Origin: Frigoribacterium sp. CFBP 13712
GTDB taxonomy: Bacteria; Actinomycetota; Actinomycetes; Actinomycetales; Microbacteriaceae
Direction of reading: 5' to 3'
Length of the DNA stretch: 64,000 nucleotides
Assembly: GCF_014842255.1 (NCBI RefSeq)
Contig: NZ_JACYVH010000003.1
Location: forward strand, 1 to 64,000
Shown: piece after piece, positions 7,095-19,278 of the stretch
How positions within the stretch are numbered: the stretch's first letter is position 1
Layout of the letters: every line of letters begins with the position of its first letter
The notes under the pieces: model-generated
What the model saw: the letters and a program-made list of their open reading frames with translations, nothing else
The model's database searches: none
Told to the model about the DNA's origin: nothing
Translations under genes and position numbers: made by a program

Positions 7095-8327
7095 TCAGCC
7101 GGCGCCTGGCGTCGATGTGAGCCCCGTCAGCAGCACACCGCCCCCGGCGGCGATCATCACGACGGCCCACGCCGGCACCCGCCAGACGACCAGCAGCACG
7201 AAGCAGACCAGGGCCAGGCAGAAGGCGCCGACGTCGGTCACCGCCGTGACGAACACCGGGTCGTAGAGCGCCGCGGCCAGCAGCCCGACGACGGCCGCGT
7301 TCGCCCCGCGGAGGAGCGCGCCGACGAGGCGGCGCCCCCGCACTGCATCCCAGAACGGCAGCACGCCCGCCAACAGCAGCAGCCCCGGCGCGAAGATCGC
7401 GAGGGTGGCCAGCAGGGCGCCGAGCGCGCCTCCCGGCCCGAGATCGGCGACGGCCCCGAGGTACGTCGCGAAGGTGAAGAGCGGACCCGGCACGGCCTGC
7501 GCCACCCCGTAGCCGGTCAGGAAGACGCCGTCGTCGACCCAGCCGGGCTCGACCAGCCCCGCGTGCAGCAGCGGCAGCACGACGTGACCGCCACCGAAGA
7601 CGAGCGCCCCCGCCCGGTAGAAGACGTCGATCAGGGCGATCGTCTCGGACCGCGTCGCGGCGGCCAGCACGGGCAACCCGGCGAGGAGGGCGACGAAGAG
7701 ACCCAGGCAGACCGCACCCGCCCGCCGACCGATCGGGAACGGCGCGGACCCGACCCGCGCCTCCTCGTCGGACCGGCAGAAGAGCAGCCCTCCTGCGAGC
7801 CCGACCGCGATCGCGACCAGCTGCCCGGCCGGACCGGTCAGCACGAGGGCGGCGACCGCGGCGACGACGGCGAGGGAGGCGCGGGTCGGGTCGGGCGCCA
7901 GCGACCGCGCCATCCCCGTCACGGCGTGGGCCACGACCGCCACCGCGCCGATGGTCAGTCCCCTCACGACGGCCGAGCCCACGGGCCCGTCGAGCGCCCC
8001 GAGGCCGAGCGCCACCGCGAACATCAGCAGGGCCGATGGCAGGGTGAACGCGACGAACGCCGCCAGCGCGCCGAGTGGACCGGCCCGCAGCAGGCCCAGC
8101 CCGAAGCCGACCTGGCTCGACGCCGGCCCGGGCAGGAACTGCGCCAGCGCGACCAGCTCGCCGTACCGCCCGTCGGCGAGCCAGCGACGGCGCTCGACCA
8201 GCTCGGAGCGGAAGTACCCGAGGTGCGCGACCGGCCCGCCGAACGACGTCAGCCCGAGCAGAGAGAAGACCCGGGCGACCTCGAGGGGGTTCCCTCGGTC
8301 GCCCGGGTCTGCGCTGTCTCGTCTCAT
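7095..8327 (-). CDS. chrA: Chromate transporter ChrA (bidomain)
   Basis: About 410-residue membrane protein exporting chromate in the CHR family. Two homologous halves are visible: the first begins LGLTSFGGPVAHLGYF and continues with LAQFLPGPASSQVG, and the second has ALVFGGGHVVLPLL and GYGVAQAVPGPLFTFA, the duplicated FGG and PGP signatures of two-domain ChrA. ATG 8327 is preceded directly by GTG 8330, which could equally be used; no clear ribosome-binding site is seen. It stands alone, without a ChrB regulator. The orientation is the same as gldA upstream, with an 11-bp tandem repeat between them. Confidence 0.9.
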   Translation of the reverse strand: MRRDSADPGDRGNPLEVARVFSLLGLTSFGGPVAHLGYFRSELVERRRWLADGRYGELVALAQFLPGPASSQVGFGLGLLRAGPLGALAAFVAFTLPSALLMFAVALGLGALDGPVGSAVVRGLTIGAVAVVAHAVTGMARSLAPDPTRASLAVVAAVAALVLTGPAGQLVAIAVGLAGGLLFCRSDEEARVGSAPFPIGRRAGAVCLGLFVALLAGLPVLAAATRSETIALIDVFYRAGALVFGGGHVVLPLLHAGLVEPGWVDDGVFLTGYGVAQAVPGPLFTFATYLGAVADLGPGGALGALLATLAIFAPGLLLLAGVLPFWDAVRGRRLVGALLRGANAAVVGLLAAALYDPVFVTAVTDVGAFCLALVCFVLLVVWRVPAWAVVMIAAGGGVLLTGLTSTPGAG

Positions 8328-8363
8328 CACGGGGTCATGATGTCAAACCCCGGTGACTCGTCT

Positions 8364-8396
8364 GTGACGCGTCGGTGACGCGTCGGTGCCGCGTCG
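8364..8396. repeat. 11-bp tandem repeat, three copies
   Basis: GTGACGCGTCG occurs at 8364-8374 and 8375-8385, and GTGCCGCGTCG at 8386-8396, in the spacer after the gldA stop codon. Confidence 0.85.
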
Positions 8397-8414
8397 GCCC
8401 GGCGAGGCGTCGAC

Positions 8415-9560
8415 TCAGTGCCCGGCGACGTACAGCTCGGGCTCGGGCAGCCCCTTCGCCGAGCGGATCGACCGCGACAGGCGCTCGATCGACACGAGCG
8501 CGGCGACCACGTCGGCGGACGTCACCGGGAACGGCATGTTGTGGATGGTCTCCGTCTCGACGGTCGCGGCCTCGGCCACGGCGGTCAGCTCGTCGAGGTC
8601 GTCCACCGTCAGGCCGATCTCGGTGAGCGTGTTCGGCAGACCGACGCGGGTGGTGAACTCGACGAAGTCCTCGATCTCGTCGCGGGGCGCCCCCTCGAGC
8701 ACGAGCTGCGTCATCGAGCCGATGTTGACCTTCTGCCCGTGCGTCAGCCCGTGGGTCTGCGGCGCCGCGGTCAGGCCGTTGTGGATGGCGTGCGCGGCGG
8801 CGAGTCCGCCTGACTCGAAGCCCAGACCCGACAGCAGCGTGTTGGCCTCGACGAGGGCCTCGAGGGCGGGGGTGACGACGCCGTCCTCCGCCGCGGCGAG
8901 GGCCGAGAAGGCGTTCTCGTGGATGATCCGCCACGACAGCTCGGCGAGCGCCGTGCCGGCCTGCGTCGGGAGGCCGCCGGCCATCGTGGTCGCATGCGAG
9001 CTGGCCGAGGCGCGGGCCTCGAGCCACGTGGCGAGGGCGTCGCCGATCCCCGCGACGAGGAACTTGACGGGCGCGTTCGCGACGAGCTGCGTGTCGATCA
9101 GCACGAGGTCGGGGTTCCGCGGGAAGAACCGGTACTCGATGAACTCGCCCTCGTCGGTGTAGACGACGGCGAGCGCGGAGGTCGGCGCGTCGGTGGAGGC
9201 GACCGTGGGCACGCTGACCCAGCGGATGCCGGCGAGGTGCCCGGCGGCCTTGGCGGCGTCGATGGCGCTGCCGCCGCCGATCGCGACGACGACGTCGGCG
9301 GACGTCCCTCGGATGGTCTCGACGAGCTCGTCGATCGAGGCGGGTGTCGCGAAGCGACCGAATCCGACGCGCTCGATGCGCAGGTCGGCCGACTCGAAGC
9401 TGGTGGTGACCGACTGCTCGACGAGGCCCCAGACGACGTCGTCCGACACGATCAGCGGCTTCGAGCCGATCGGGGCGACGAACTCGCCGAGCCGGGTGAT
9501 GGCGTCCTTGCCCTGGACGTAGCGGGCGGGGCTCATGACGGTGCGGATGGGAGTGGTCAT
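8415..9560 (-). CDS. gldA: Glycerol dehydrogenase (iron/zinc-type, NAD-dependent)
   Basis: 381-residue metal-dependent alcohol dehydrogenase oxidising glycerol to dihydroxyacetone with NAD. The nucleotide-binding loop VVAIGGGSAIDAAKA is near residues 92-106, SVPTVASTDAPTSALAVVY follows, and the metal ligands lie in GDALATW (Asp), AAAHAIHNGL and HGLTHGQKV (two His), as in GldA. GAGAGGA lies before ATG 9560. A full-length protein with family-typical size. No dihydroxyacetone kinase is adjacent, so it is a stand-alone enzyme that could run in either direction. Confidence 0.92.
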   Translation of the reverse strand: MTTPIRTVMSPARYVQGKDAITRLGEFVAPIGSKPLIVSDDVVWGLVEQSVTTSFESADLRIERVGFGRFATPASIDELVETIRGTSADVVVAIGGGSAIDAAKAAGHLAGIRWVSVPTVASTDAPTSALAVVYTDEGEFIEYRFFPRNPDLVLIDTQLVANAPVKFLVAGIGDALATWLEARASASSHATTMAGGLPTQAGTALAELSWRIIHENAFSALAAAEDGVVTPALEALVEANTLLSGLGFESGGLAAAHAIHNGLTAAPQTHGLTHGQKVNIGSMTQLVLEGAPRDEIEDFVEFTTRVGLPNTLTEIGLTVDDLDELTAVAEAATVETETIHNMPFPVTSADVVAALVSIERLSRSIRSAKGLPEPELYVAGH

Positions 9561-9602
9561 CGTGCGGTCCTCTCTGGTGGTGCGTGTCGTCCCGACGGTA
9601 CG

Positions 9603-9611
9603 CGCGCCTCC
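9603..9611 (-). repeat. Copy of the GGAGGCGCG motif (intergenic)
   Basis: CGCGCCTCC between gldA and the divergent esterase gene; see the finding on the dispersed motif. Confidence 0.8.
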
Positions 9612-9655
9612 TCCGTGGCCCCTCCGTGCTCGCGTCGCGGCGGGGGTGCGCGGGG

Positions 9656-9661
9656 TACGGT
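9656..9661 (+). promoter_or_regulatory. -10 box TACGGT before the esterase gene
   Basis: Ends six bases before ATG 9668; there is no ribosome-binding site, which fits a leaderless mRNA and supports that start over the longer open frame. Confidence 0.5.
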
Positions 9662-9667
9662 CGGCGC

Positions 9668-10624
9668 ATGAGCACCCGCGGCCGTCGCCCAGCCCCCTCG
9701 TCCGACCTCCGTGCGAAGGTGCCGACGGCGGCGAGTCTCGTCGTTCCGCAGTCGATGGTGGTGGGGTTCCTGCGTCTCACGGCGGCGAACCGGACCTTCG
9801 TCAGCGCGGCGGGCGCCCGTCGTCGCATCCGTGCCCGGTCGCTTCGTCCTGCGCCGTTCGGTCCGCCGAGCGCCCTGCGGTCGGACGTCCGCGTCGACGT
9901 CGAGCAGCGCTCCGGCTGGCCGGTGTACCGCGTCTCACGCCGCGACGGAGCGTCCCGCGGCACCGTGGTCTACGCCCACGGCGGCGGCTGGGTCGGCGAG
10001 ATCGTGTCGCAGCACTGGCATCTCGCCGCGCAGATCGCGGCCGAGGCGGGCACCACGGTCGTGCTCCCGATCTACCCCCTCGTCCCGTTCGGGACCGCCG
10101 AGGAGGCGCGGGTCGGCATCATCGACCTCGTCACCACGGCGGATGGTCCCGTGGCTCTCGCGGGGGACTCCGCCGGCGGTCAGATCGTCCTCTCGGCGGC
10201 GTTGTCGCTGCGCGACGAGGGCGTCGTCGTGCCTCGGACGGTGCTGATCGCCCCCGCGCTCGACCTCACCTGGAGCAACCCGCGGATCCCCGTGGTCCAG
10301 CCGAGCGACCCGTGGCTCGGCACCCCCGGCGGGCGGGTGCTGTCCGAGCACTGGCGGGGCGGTCTCGACCTGCGCGACCCCACGGTCAGTCCGCTGTTCG
10401 GCGATCTCGCCGGGCTGGGTGCGCTGACCGTGTTCTCGGGGACGCGCGACGTCCTGAATCCCGACGCGCACCTCCTGCGCGACCGTGCTCGCACCGCGGG
10501 GGTCGACCTCGACTGGCACGAGGGTCGGGGGCGGATCCACGCGTACCCGCTGCTGCCGACACGGGCCGGCAGGGAGGCGCGGGTCGAGATCGTGCGGACG
10601 CTCCGGGAGACCCTCGCCGGGTGA
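9668..10624 (+). CDS. Alpha/beta hydrolase (hormone-sensitive-lipase-type esterase)
   Basis: 318-residue cytoplasmic esterase. The oxyanion-hole motif HGGGW is at 104-108 and the nucleophile elbow GDSAGG at 166-171 (Ser168). Asp in SGTRDVLNPDAH and His in GRIHAYPLLP complete the triad. This is the HGGG (class IV) pattern of short-chain carboxylesterases. ATG 9668 is preferred because of the -10 spacing; the frame is open further upstream. Convergent with cls, nine bases apart. Substrate unknown. Confidence 0.85.
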   Translation: MSTRGRRPAPSSDLRAKVPTAASLVVPQSMVVGFLRLTAANRTFVSAAGARRRIRARSLRPAPFGPPSALRSDVRVDVEQRSGWPVYRVSRRDGASRGTVVYAHGGGWVGEIVSQHWHLAAQIAAEAGTTVVLPIYPLVPFGTAEEARVGIIDLVTTADGPVALAGDSAGGQIVLSAALSLRDEGVVVPRTVLIAPALDLTWSNPRIPVVQPSDPWLGTPGGRVLSEHWRGGLDLRDPTVSPLFGDLAGLGALTVFSGTRDVLNPDAHLLRDRARTAGVDLDWHEGRGRIHAYPLLPTRAGREARVEIVRTLRETLAG

Positions 10625-10632
10625 GCCGCGGG

Positions 10633-12102
10633 CTACTGGACCGCGGCCGTGAGCCGGGCGACGTTGTCGAGCACCTGCAGCCCGGCGGGTCGTGACAGCC
10701 AGGCGGCGAGAGTGAGCTCGTGCGACCGCGAGCGGTAGTCGTCCTCGATGAGACGCACCTCGTCGACGAAGCCCGACCCGCGCACCATCAGCGAGACCTC
10801 GAAGTTCAGGCTGAACGAGCGCATGTCCATGTTGCTCGACCCGATGACGGCCACGTCGTCGTCGACCGTGAAGTGCTTCGAGTGCAGCACGGTCGGCTTC
10901 TCGTAGAGGAAGATGCGGACGCCCGCACGAAGCAGCGTCTCGTAGTACGAGCGCTGCGCGTGGTAGACCATGAACTGGTCGGCCACCTCGCAGGCGAACA
11001 GCTGCACGTCGACGCCCCGCTCGGCCGCCGTGGTGATCGCGTAGAGCATCGACTCGTCGGGCACGAAGTACGGGCTGGCGATGATCAGGCGCTCCTGGGC
11101 GCCGTAGACGAGCGCGTTGAAGAGGCGCAGGTTGTTCTCGCCGTCGAACCCGGGGCCGCTCGGCACGACCTGGCACTCGATGGTGTCCGGGCCCGTGCGC
11201 TGCTCGACGATCGGCTCGGCCTCCGCGTCGGTCGGCAGCTCGTCGGTCTCGCTGTACCAGTCGGTGATGAAGAGGGCGTTGAGGCCGATGGCGGCGGGCC
11301 CGTCGAGTCGCACCATGAGGTCCTTCCACTGCAGGCCCCGGCGCATGTTGCCCCGCTTGTTGTAGCTCGGGTCGATCATGTTCTGCGACCCGGTGAAGGC
11401 CACGTGACCGTCGACCACGACGATCTTGCGGTGGTTGCGGAGGTCGGGACGCCGCCACATGCCCTTCGTCGGGTGGAACGGCAGCATCTCCTCGAAGCGG
11501 ATGCCGGCGTCGCGCAGCCAGCGGCGGGTGACTCGGCCCTGGGGGTTGCGGATGGTCGCCCAGTGGTCGTAGAGCACCCGCACCTTGACCCCGCGGTCGT
11601 GGGCGCGCTTCAGCGCGTCGAAGAAGAGGTAGGTCGTCTCGTCGCGGGTGAGGATGTAGAACTCGACGTGCACGTAGCGCTCGGCGTCGTCGACCGCCGC
11701 GGTCATCGCGGCCACCGAGTCGGCGTAGTCGGGCAGCAGCGTCGCGGTGTTGCCCGGGATGAGCGGCATGGCGCCGAGCGTGCGGTTCAGCTGCACGACG
11801 GTGCCGAACCACGGCGGCTGGGTGACCGTGGGCACCCGCGAGTCGAGACCCTGCGTGTTCTCGAGGATGAGGCTGTTGATCTCGCGCTGCTTGTCGCGGC
11901 GGTCCTGCGGCAGCTTCGTCGAGCCGATCAGCCCGAAGAGGACGCTGCCGGGGATGGGCGCGACGAAGATCGCCATCAGCCACGCCATCGCCGAGCTCGG
12001 GCGCCGATTGCGGGGGACGAGCACCACGGCCACCACGCGGATGACGATGTCGACGACGAGCACGACGGTCGGGAAGGCCTTGAGGACTCTGCGCCAGGTC
12101 AT
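10633..12102 (-). CDS. cls: Cardiolipin synthase (phospholipase D family)
   Basis: 489-residue membrane-bound enzyme condensing two phosphatidylglycerols to cardiolipin. Two N-terminal hydrophobic segments (about residues 10-30 and 38-60, PLDc_N type) anchor it. The two HxK...D catalytic motifs are NHRKIVVVDG (His224, Lys226, Asp231) and LHSKHFTVDD near residue 407, each followed by GSQNM or GSSNMDMRS. ATG 12102 is chosen; the frame stays open upstream only through the operator region. Divergent from the TetR-MFS pair. Confidence 0.9.
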   Translation of the reverse strand: MTWRRVLKAFPTVVLVVDIVIRVVAVVLVPRNRRPSSAMAWLMAIFVAPIPGSVLFGLIGSTKLPQDRRDKQREINSLILENTQGLDSRVPTVTQPPWFGTVVQLNRTLGAMPLIPGNTATLLPDYADSVAAMTAAVDDAERYVHVEFYILTRDETTYLFFDALKRAHDRGVKVRVLYDHWATIRNPQGRVTRRWLRDAGIRFEEMLPFHPTKGMWRRPDLRNHRKIVVVDGHVAFTGSQNMIDPSYNKRGNMRRGLQWKDLMVRLDGPAAIGLNALFITDWYSETDELPTDAEAEPIVEQRTGPDTIECQVVPSGPGFDGENNLRLFNALVYGAQERLIIASPYFVPDESMLYAITTAAERGVDVQLFACEVADQFMVYHAQRSYYETLLRAGVRIFLYEKPTVLHSKHFTVDDDVAVIGSSNMDMRSFSLNFEVSLMVRGSGFVDEVRLIEDDYRSRSHELTLAAWLSRPAGLQVLDNVARLTAAVQ

Positions 12103-12158
12103 GCCTCGATCCTCGCAGGCCGCGAGGCCGGGTGCGTCGGGCTGGCCGACTTCGGCTG

Positions 12159-12190
12159 TTGCACTCTGGGTCTCAGAGTGCAATAGTGCA
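12159..12190. promoter_or_regulatory. Operator-like inverted repeat upstream of tetR
   Basis: TTGCACTCT (12159-12167) and AGAGTGCAA (12175-12183) form a 9-bp inverted repeat with a 7-bp centre, followed by an overlapping TGCA-ATAG-TGCA half-site pair (12179-12190). It sits between cls and the TetR gene, where a TetR dimer pair would bind to repress its own operon. Confidence 0.65.
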
Positions 12191-12255
12191 TCTCGGGCAT
12201 TCCGCCCTCGGCACCGTCGCCGCACCATCGGGACGACGATCGAGCAGGAGGCGCG

Positions 12256-15684
<3,429 letters not shown>

Positions 15685-15687
<3 letters not shown>

Positions 15688-15721
15688 GAGCTGAGCTTAT
15701 GCGCCATCGAGAACATGAGCT
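15685..15721. promoter_or_regulatory. lysG-lysE intergenic region with CATGAGCT direct repeat
   Basis: CATGAGCT occurs at 15685-15692 and 15714-15721, start to start 29 bp, about three helical turns. Together with the minus-strand -10 TAAGCT (15699-15694), it is a candidate LysG-binding region for the divergent promoters. Confidence 0.4.
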
Positions 15722-15756
15722 GGATAGATGCCGAAGGGGCCCGTACCGTCGACGTC

Positions 15757-16416
15757 GTGCACCTAGAGACCAGCCTTCCGATCGCCCTCCTCGGCTTCGG
15801 CACCAGCCTCGCGCTCATCGTCGCCATCGGTGCGCAGAACGCGTACGTGCTGCGGGTCGGTCTGACCGGGGTGACCCGCGTGGTCGTGCCCGTCGTGGTG
15901 GTCTGCGCGGTCAGCGACGCCGTGCTGATCAGCGCCGGAGTGGCCGGTGTCGGCGCCCTCATCACGGCCGTGCCCGAGGTCGTCGTCGTGGTGCGACTCG
16001 TGGGTGCCGGGTTCCTCCTGGTGTACGCGGCGTTCGCGGCGGTCCGCGCGCTGCGGCCGGTGGGTGCGCTGGTCCCCGTCGCCGCCCCGGGCGGTGCTGA
16101 CGGTCGCCAGCCGGTACAGACGGTCCGCGTCTCGACGGCCGTGCTGACGGCCCTCGCCTTCACATGGTTGAACCCGCACACCTATCTCGACACGATCGTC
16201 TTCCTCGGTTCGGTGGCGAATCAGCAGCCGGGGGAGCTCCGCTGGTGGTTCGCGGCGGGTGCGGTGGTGGGCAGTCTCGTCTGGTTCTCGGCCCTGGGAT
16301 TCGGCTCGCGCCTCCTGCGTCCCGTCTTCGCGAGGCCCGGGGCCTGGCGGGTGCTCGACGCCATCATCGCGGTGGTGATGACCGTGCTCGGTCTGCGCCT
16401 CCTCCTCGGCGCCTGA
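15757..16416 (+). CDS. lysE: LysE-family amino-acid exporter
   Basis: 219-residue membrane protein, the size of LysE/ArgO. It has the family's opening GFGTSLALIVAIGAQNAYVLRVG (the GAQN signature near residue 26), six hydrophobic segments, and the conserved FTWLNPHTYLDTIVFLGS stretch near residue 137, where the Asn-Pro-His pattern is typical. GTG 15757 gives a family-sized protein; ATG 15715 would add 14 residues. Divergently arranged with the LysG-type activator; likely exports basic amino acids (Lys, Arg). Confidence 0.92.
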   Translation: MHLETSLPIALLGFGTSLALIVAIGAQNAYVLRVGLTGVTRVVVPVVVVCAVSDAVLISAGVAGVGALITAVPEVVVVVRLVGAGFLLVYAAFAAVRALRPVGALVPVAAPGGADGRQPVQTVRVSTAVLTALAFTWLNPHTYLDTIVFLGSVANQQPGELRWWFAAGAVVGSLVWFSALGFGSRLLRPVFARPGAWRVLDAIIAVVMTVLGLRLLLGA

Positions 16417-16466
16417 CCCCGGACCGCGGCGTGTCCCGACTCGTCGACCAGACCCGGGGGCCCCGA

Positions 16467-16475
16467 GGAGGCGCG
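16467..16475 (+). repeat. Copy of the GGAGGCGCG motif beside a stop codon
   Basis: Part of CGAGGAGGCGCGGGTCGA, seven bases past the stop of the Pr6Pr-family gene in the convergent spacer after lysE. Confidence 0.85.
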
Positions 16476-16482
16476 GGTCGAC

Positions 16483-17115
16483 TCAGCCGCGCCGCGTCGA
16501 CTTCCAGAGACGGCCGGCCAGGCGCCCCACCGCGACGAGGGCGAACGACAGCGCGATGAGGGCGAGCAGCAGCACCCCGACGTAGATCGCCACGCCACCC
16601 GCGCCGCCCTGGGCCGCCGGGTCGTAGAACGGGTACGGGTAGAAGCCGATGAGGGCCCCGCGCACGATCGTGTAGACGCTGTAGACCACCGGGGTCACGA
16701 GGCCGACCAGGGCGGCCGACCAGGGGAGTCGTCGACCGGCCGGCAGCACGAGCCAGTCGATCAGCGCGGCCACGGGCACGAGCATGTGCACGACCACGTT
16801 CACCCACGGGATGACTCCGCCCCCGACGCCGGCGAGCAGCAGGTTGAAGACGAGACCGACGAACACCATGTTGACGACGTTGACGAGTCGAACGGTGTCC
16901 CAGGCGCGACTGCCGGGTCTCCGTCGCAGGGTGCGCACCGCCCCGACGGTGAAGACGACCACGGCGAACAGATTGCTGAGGTTCGTGTAGTACGAGAAGA
17001 AGTTGACGATGCCGTAGTCGTTCGTCAGGGTGACGCCGAACTGCGTGCCGACGGCCGCGAGGCCGAGCACGGCGAGGACGAGTCGGAAGGGGACCATCAG
17101 CCGGGCGCGCGTCAT
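16483..17115 (-). CDS. Pr6Pr-family membrane protein
   Basis: 210-residue polytopic membrane protein with about six hydrophobic segments. FFSYYTNLSNLFAVVVFTVGA (residues 39-59) and the later GFYPYPFYDP (about 164-173) are the marks of the Pr6Pr family, relatives of the FAR-17a/AIG1 proteins. No catalytic role is established for the bacterial members. TAGGCT (17127-17122, minus) lies six bases before the ATG. Single gene convergent with lysE. Confidence 0.75.
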   Translation of the reverse strand: MTRARLMVPFRLVLAVLGLAAVGTQFGVTLTNDYGIVNFFSYYTNLSNLFAVVVFTVGAVRTLRRRPGSRAWDTVRLVNVVNMVFVGLVFNLLLAGVGGGVIPWVNVVVHMLVPVAALIDWLVLPAGRRLPWSAALVGLVTPVVYSVYTIVRGALIGFYPYPFYDPAAQGGAGGVAIYVGVLLLALIALSFALVAVGRLAGRLWKSTRRG

Positions 17116-17121
17116 GGCGAC

Positions 17122-17127
17122 AGCCTA
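17122..17127 (-). promoter_or_regulatory. -10 box TAGGCT before the Pr6Pr gene
   Basis: Six-base spacer (GTCGCC) to ATG 17115. Confidence 0.55.
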
Positions 17128-17179
17128 CTGAGCGGCGCTCCGGTCGCCGCTCCCGACCCGGAGCCGCCGATGCCGTCGA

Positions 17180-17188
17180 GGAGGCGCG
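17180..17188 (+). repeat. Copy of the GGAGGCGCG motif (intergenic)
   Basis: Inside the spacer between the oxidoreductase stop and the Pr6Pr promoter; another copy lies at about 17228, just inside the oxidoreductase 3' end. Confidence 0.8.
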
Positions 17189-17203
17189 CCCCGCCGCTCC
17201 TAA

Positions 17204-18235
17204 TCAGTCGACGTCGACGACGGTCAAGGAGGCGCGGGCCGCCTCGATCGTCGACAGGATCGACCTCGAGTCGGCCAGCGAGTGCAGGGGCGAGTCGCGG
17301 AGCCCGGCGTCGACGAAAGAGGCGAGCGCCGCGGCCTGGTAGGCGAGCCCCTGGCGTCCGGTCGGCACGGACGGGTCATCCCAGATCGCCGTGCCGCTCG
17401 CCGTGGTGAGCTCGAACGAGGTCGGGAAGACGAGGTTCCGCAGGGTGCGGAGCGACCCGCCCGACCCCAGCACGGCTCCGATGCCCGGCGATGTGGCCCG
17501 CAGGCTCGTGGCCGCCGTCGCGAGCACCCCGTCGGCCGTGCGGGTGACGACGGCCGCGTCGAGGTCGACGCCGTCGGCTCGGGTCGATCCGGTGGCGTGC
17601 CGTTCGACGGGGTGGCCGGTGGCGAACTGGGTGAACCAGAACGCGTACACGCCGATGTCGAGCAGCGCCCCGCCGCCGAGGGCGGGGTCGGTCATGCGGC
17701 CGGGCGCCGAGAGGTCGTTCGCCCACGCGACGTCGGCCGTCGCGAGACGCACGTCGCCGATCGCGCCGTCGGCGAGGAGGCGCGCCATCACCGTCGTGTG
17801 GGGCAGGTAGCGCGTCCAGAGCGCCTCCATGGCGAGCACCCCGGCGTCGCTCGCGGCGGCCCCGATGAGGTCGGCCTCCGCCGGAGTCGTCGCGAGCGGC
17901 TTCTCGATCAGCACGTGCTTGCCGGCGGCGATGGCGGTCAGCGCGTCGGGCAGGTGCCGGGTGTGAGGAGTCGCGACGTAGACGACGTCGACGTCGGGGG
18001 AGGCCGCCATCGCCTCCGCGCTGCCGAAGGCGGACCCGACGCCGTGTGCTCGGGCGAACGCCTCGGCCCGCTCGAGGCTGCGCGACGCGGCGGCCACCAC
18101 CCGCTGATCGGTGTGCGCATGCAGGGCGTCGGTGAAGTCGCCGGCGATCTCCCCGGGGCCGATCACCCCCCAGCGCAGAGTCGGCCCACCGCGGAGGGGC
18201 GTGTGCGTCGCAGAGGGGAATGCTGGTGCGGGCAT
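17204..18235 (-). CDS. Gfo/Idh/MocA-family NAD(P)-dependent oxidoreductase
   Basis: 343-residue enzyme. After a 19-residue N-terminal stretch the Rossmann motif WGVIGPGEIAGDF appears (residues 22-34), then the family's catalytic AGKHVLIEKPLATT (Lys in EKP near residue 105), and the C-terminal alpha/beta substrate domain. Members act on sugars, inositols or trans-dihydrodiols; substrate cannot be deduced. GAGGAGC lies just before ATG 18235. No sugar transporter or kinase is adjacent. Confidence 0.87.
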   Translation of the reverse strand: MPAPAFPSATHTPLRGGPTLRWGVIGPGEIAGDFTDALHAHTDQRVVAAASRSLERAEAFARAHGVGSAFGSAEAMAASPDVDVVYVATPHTRHLPDALTAIAAGKHVLIEKPLATTPAEADLIGAAASDAGVLAMEALWTRYLPHTTVMARLLADGAIGDVRLATADVAWANDLSAPGRMTDPALGGGALLDIGVYAFWFTQFATGHPVERHATGSTRADGVDLDAAVVTRTADGVLATAATSLRATSPGIGAVLGSGGSLRTLRNLVFPTSFELTTASGTAIWDDPSVPTGRQGLAYQAAALASFVDAGLRDSPLHSLADSRSILSTIEAARASLTVVDVD

Positions 18236-18312
18236 GGCTGCTCCTCGGGGTCACGTCGTCGTGCGCCCATCATGCCGTGCCCCGCAGTCTCGCCGGCGGA
18301 CGACCCGCCTCC

Positions 18313-19152
18313 TCACCCCGCGAAGCGCTGGCTGCCGATCACCCCGAGCAGTCGCAGCTTCTCGGCGTCCGGCGACCCGGGGCGAGCGGTCAGGACGAGC
18401 AGGGTCTGCGACTGATCCTCCGTGAAGAGCGCCTGGCAGTCGACCTCGATGAGCCCGAGCTCGGGGTGCACGAGGGTCTTGCGGTCGTCGAAGCGCTGGT
18501 GCACCTCGTGCCGCCGCCACAGCGCGGCGAACTCGTCGCTCGCGTCCAGCAGCGCCTCCACGAGCTCGCGCGGTCGGCCGCCCCCGCCCGCCATGCTCAG
18601 GGCGGCACGCAGACCCGACGCCTGCAGCGCGAGCTGGTGCTCGTGGTCGGCGGCGGGGTAGGAGGCGCGCTCGGCCGGATCGGTGAACCACCGGTAGAAC
18701 GCACTGCGGGCCAGCCCCTCGTGCCGACGCTGATCACCGAGCAGGGCCACCGCGAGCGGATTCTGCGCCAACGTCTCGGCGAGGTCGCTCAGCACGAGCG
18801 CCGGGGTGTCGTCGAGCCGGTCGAGCACCCGCAGCAGGGCCGGGCTGACGTGCTCCCCGCCCCTGGTGCGACGCGGCGGATGGTGCCCGGTCAGCCGGTA
18901 GAGGTGGTCGCGCTCGTCCAGACCGAGGCGCAGTCCGCGGGTCAGGGCGATCAGCATCTGCTCGGAGGGCTGGGGCCCGCGCTGCTGCTCCAACCGGGCG
19001 TAGTAGTCGGTCGACATGCCGACCAGCGCGGCGACCTCCTCCCGGCTGAGACCGGCGGTGCGCCGACGCTCTCCGTCGGGCAGACCGACGTCGGAGGGGC
19101 GGAGCGACTCGCGTCGGTGACGCAGGAAGTCGGCGAGCTCGGCACGGTCCAT
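18313..19152 (-). CDS. XRE-type transcriptional regulator with MmyB-like ligand domain
   Basis: 279-residue regulator. The N-terminal helix-turn-helix includes LSREEVAALVGMSTDYYARLEQQRGPQPS (about residues 35-63), the pattern of the MmyB family. The C-terminal domain (about 105-270) carries the PAS-like MmyB fold with the HPELGLIEVDCQALF stretch. These proteins often sit divergent from a short-chain dehydrogenase they control, and that is the case here. CAGCAT lies six bases upstream of ATG 19152. Confidence 0.87.
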   Translation of the reverse strand: MDRAELADFLRHRRESLRPSDVGLPDGERRRTAGLSREEVAALVGMSTDYYARLEQQRGPQPSEQMLIALTRGLRLGLDERDHLYRLTGHHPPRRTRGGEHVSPALLRVLDRLDDTPALVLSDLAETLAQNPLAVALLGDQRRHEGLARSAFYRWFTDPAERASYPAADHEHQLALQASGLRAALSMAGGGGRPRELVEALLDASDEFAALWRRHEVHQRFDDRKTLVHPELGLIEVDCQALFTEDQSQTLLVLTARPGSPDAEKLRLLGVIGSQRFAG

Positions 19153-19225
19153 GCCGCCATGCTGTCAGCCCCGGTGGCGCCCGACCAGGGAGCGTCGATC
19201 CCTGGACAGGCGCGCTCTGCCGCGC

Positions 19226-19234
19226 CGCGCCTCC
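19226..19234 (-). repeat. Copy of the GGAGGCGCG motif (intergenic)
   Basis: CGCGCCTCC in the divergent spacer between the MmyB-type regulator and the SDR gene. Confidence 0.8.
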
Positions 19235-19278
19235 TCGGGCGAGGGTGGTGTCACATCCATTACGAGTAGGAGCACCTC

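Noticed and set aside
12246-12255. Explaining all GGAGGCGCG copies as ribosome-binding sites
   Set aside because: Only this copy lies directly before a start codon; most are inside genes, on the opposite strand, or after stop codons.
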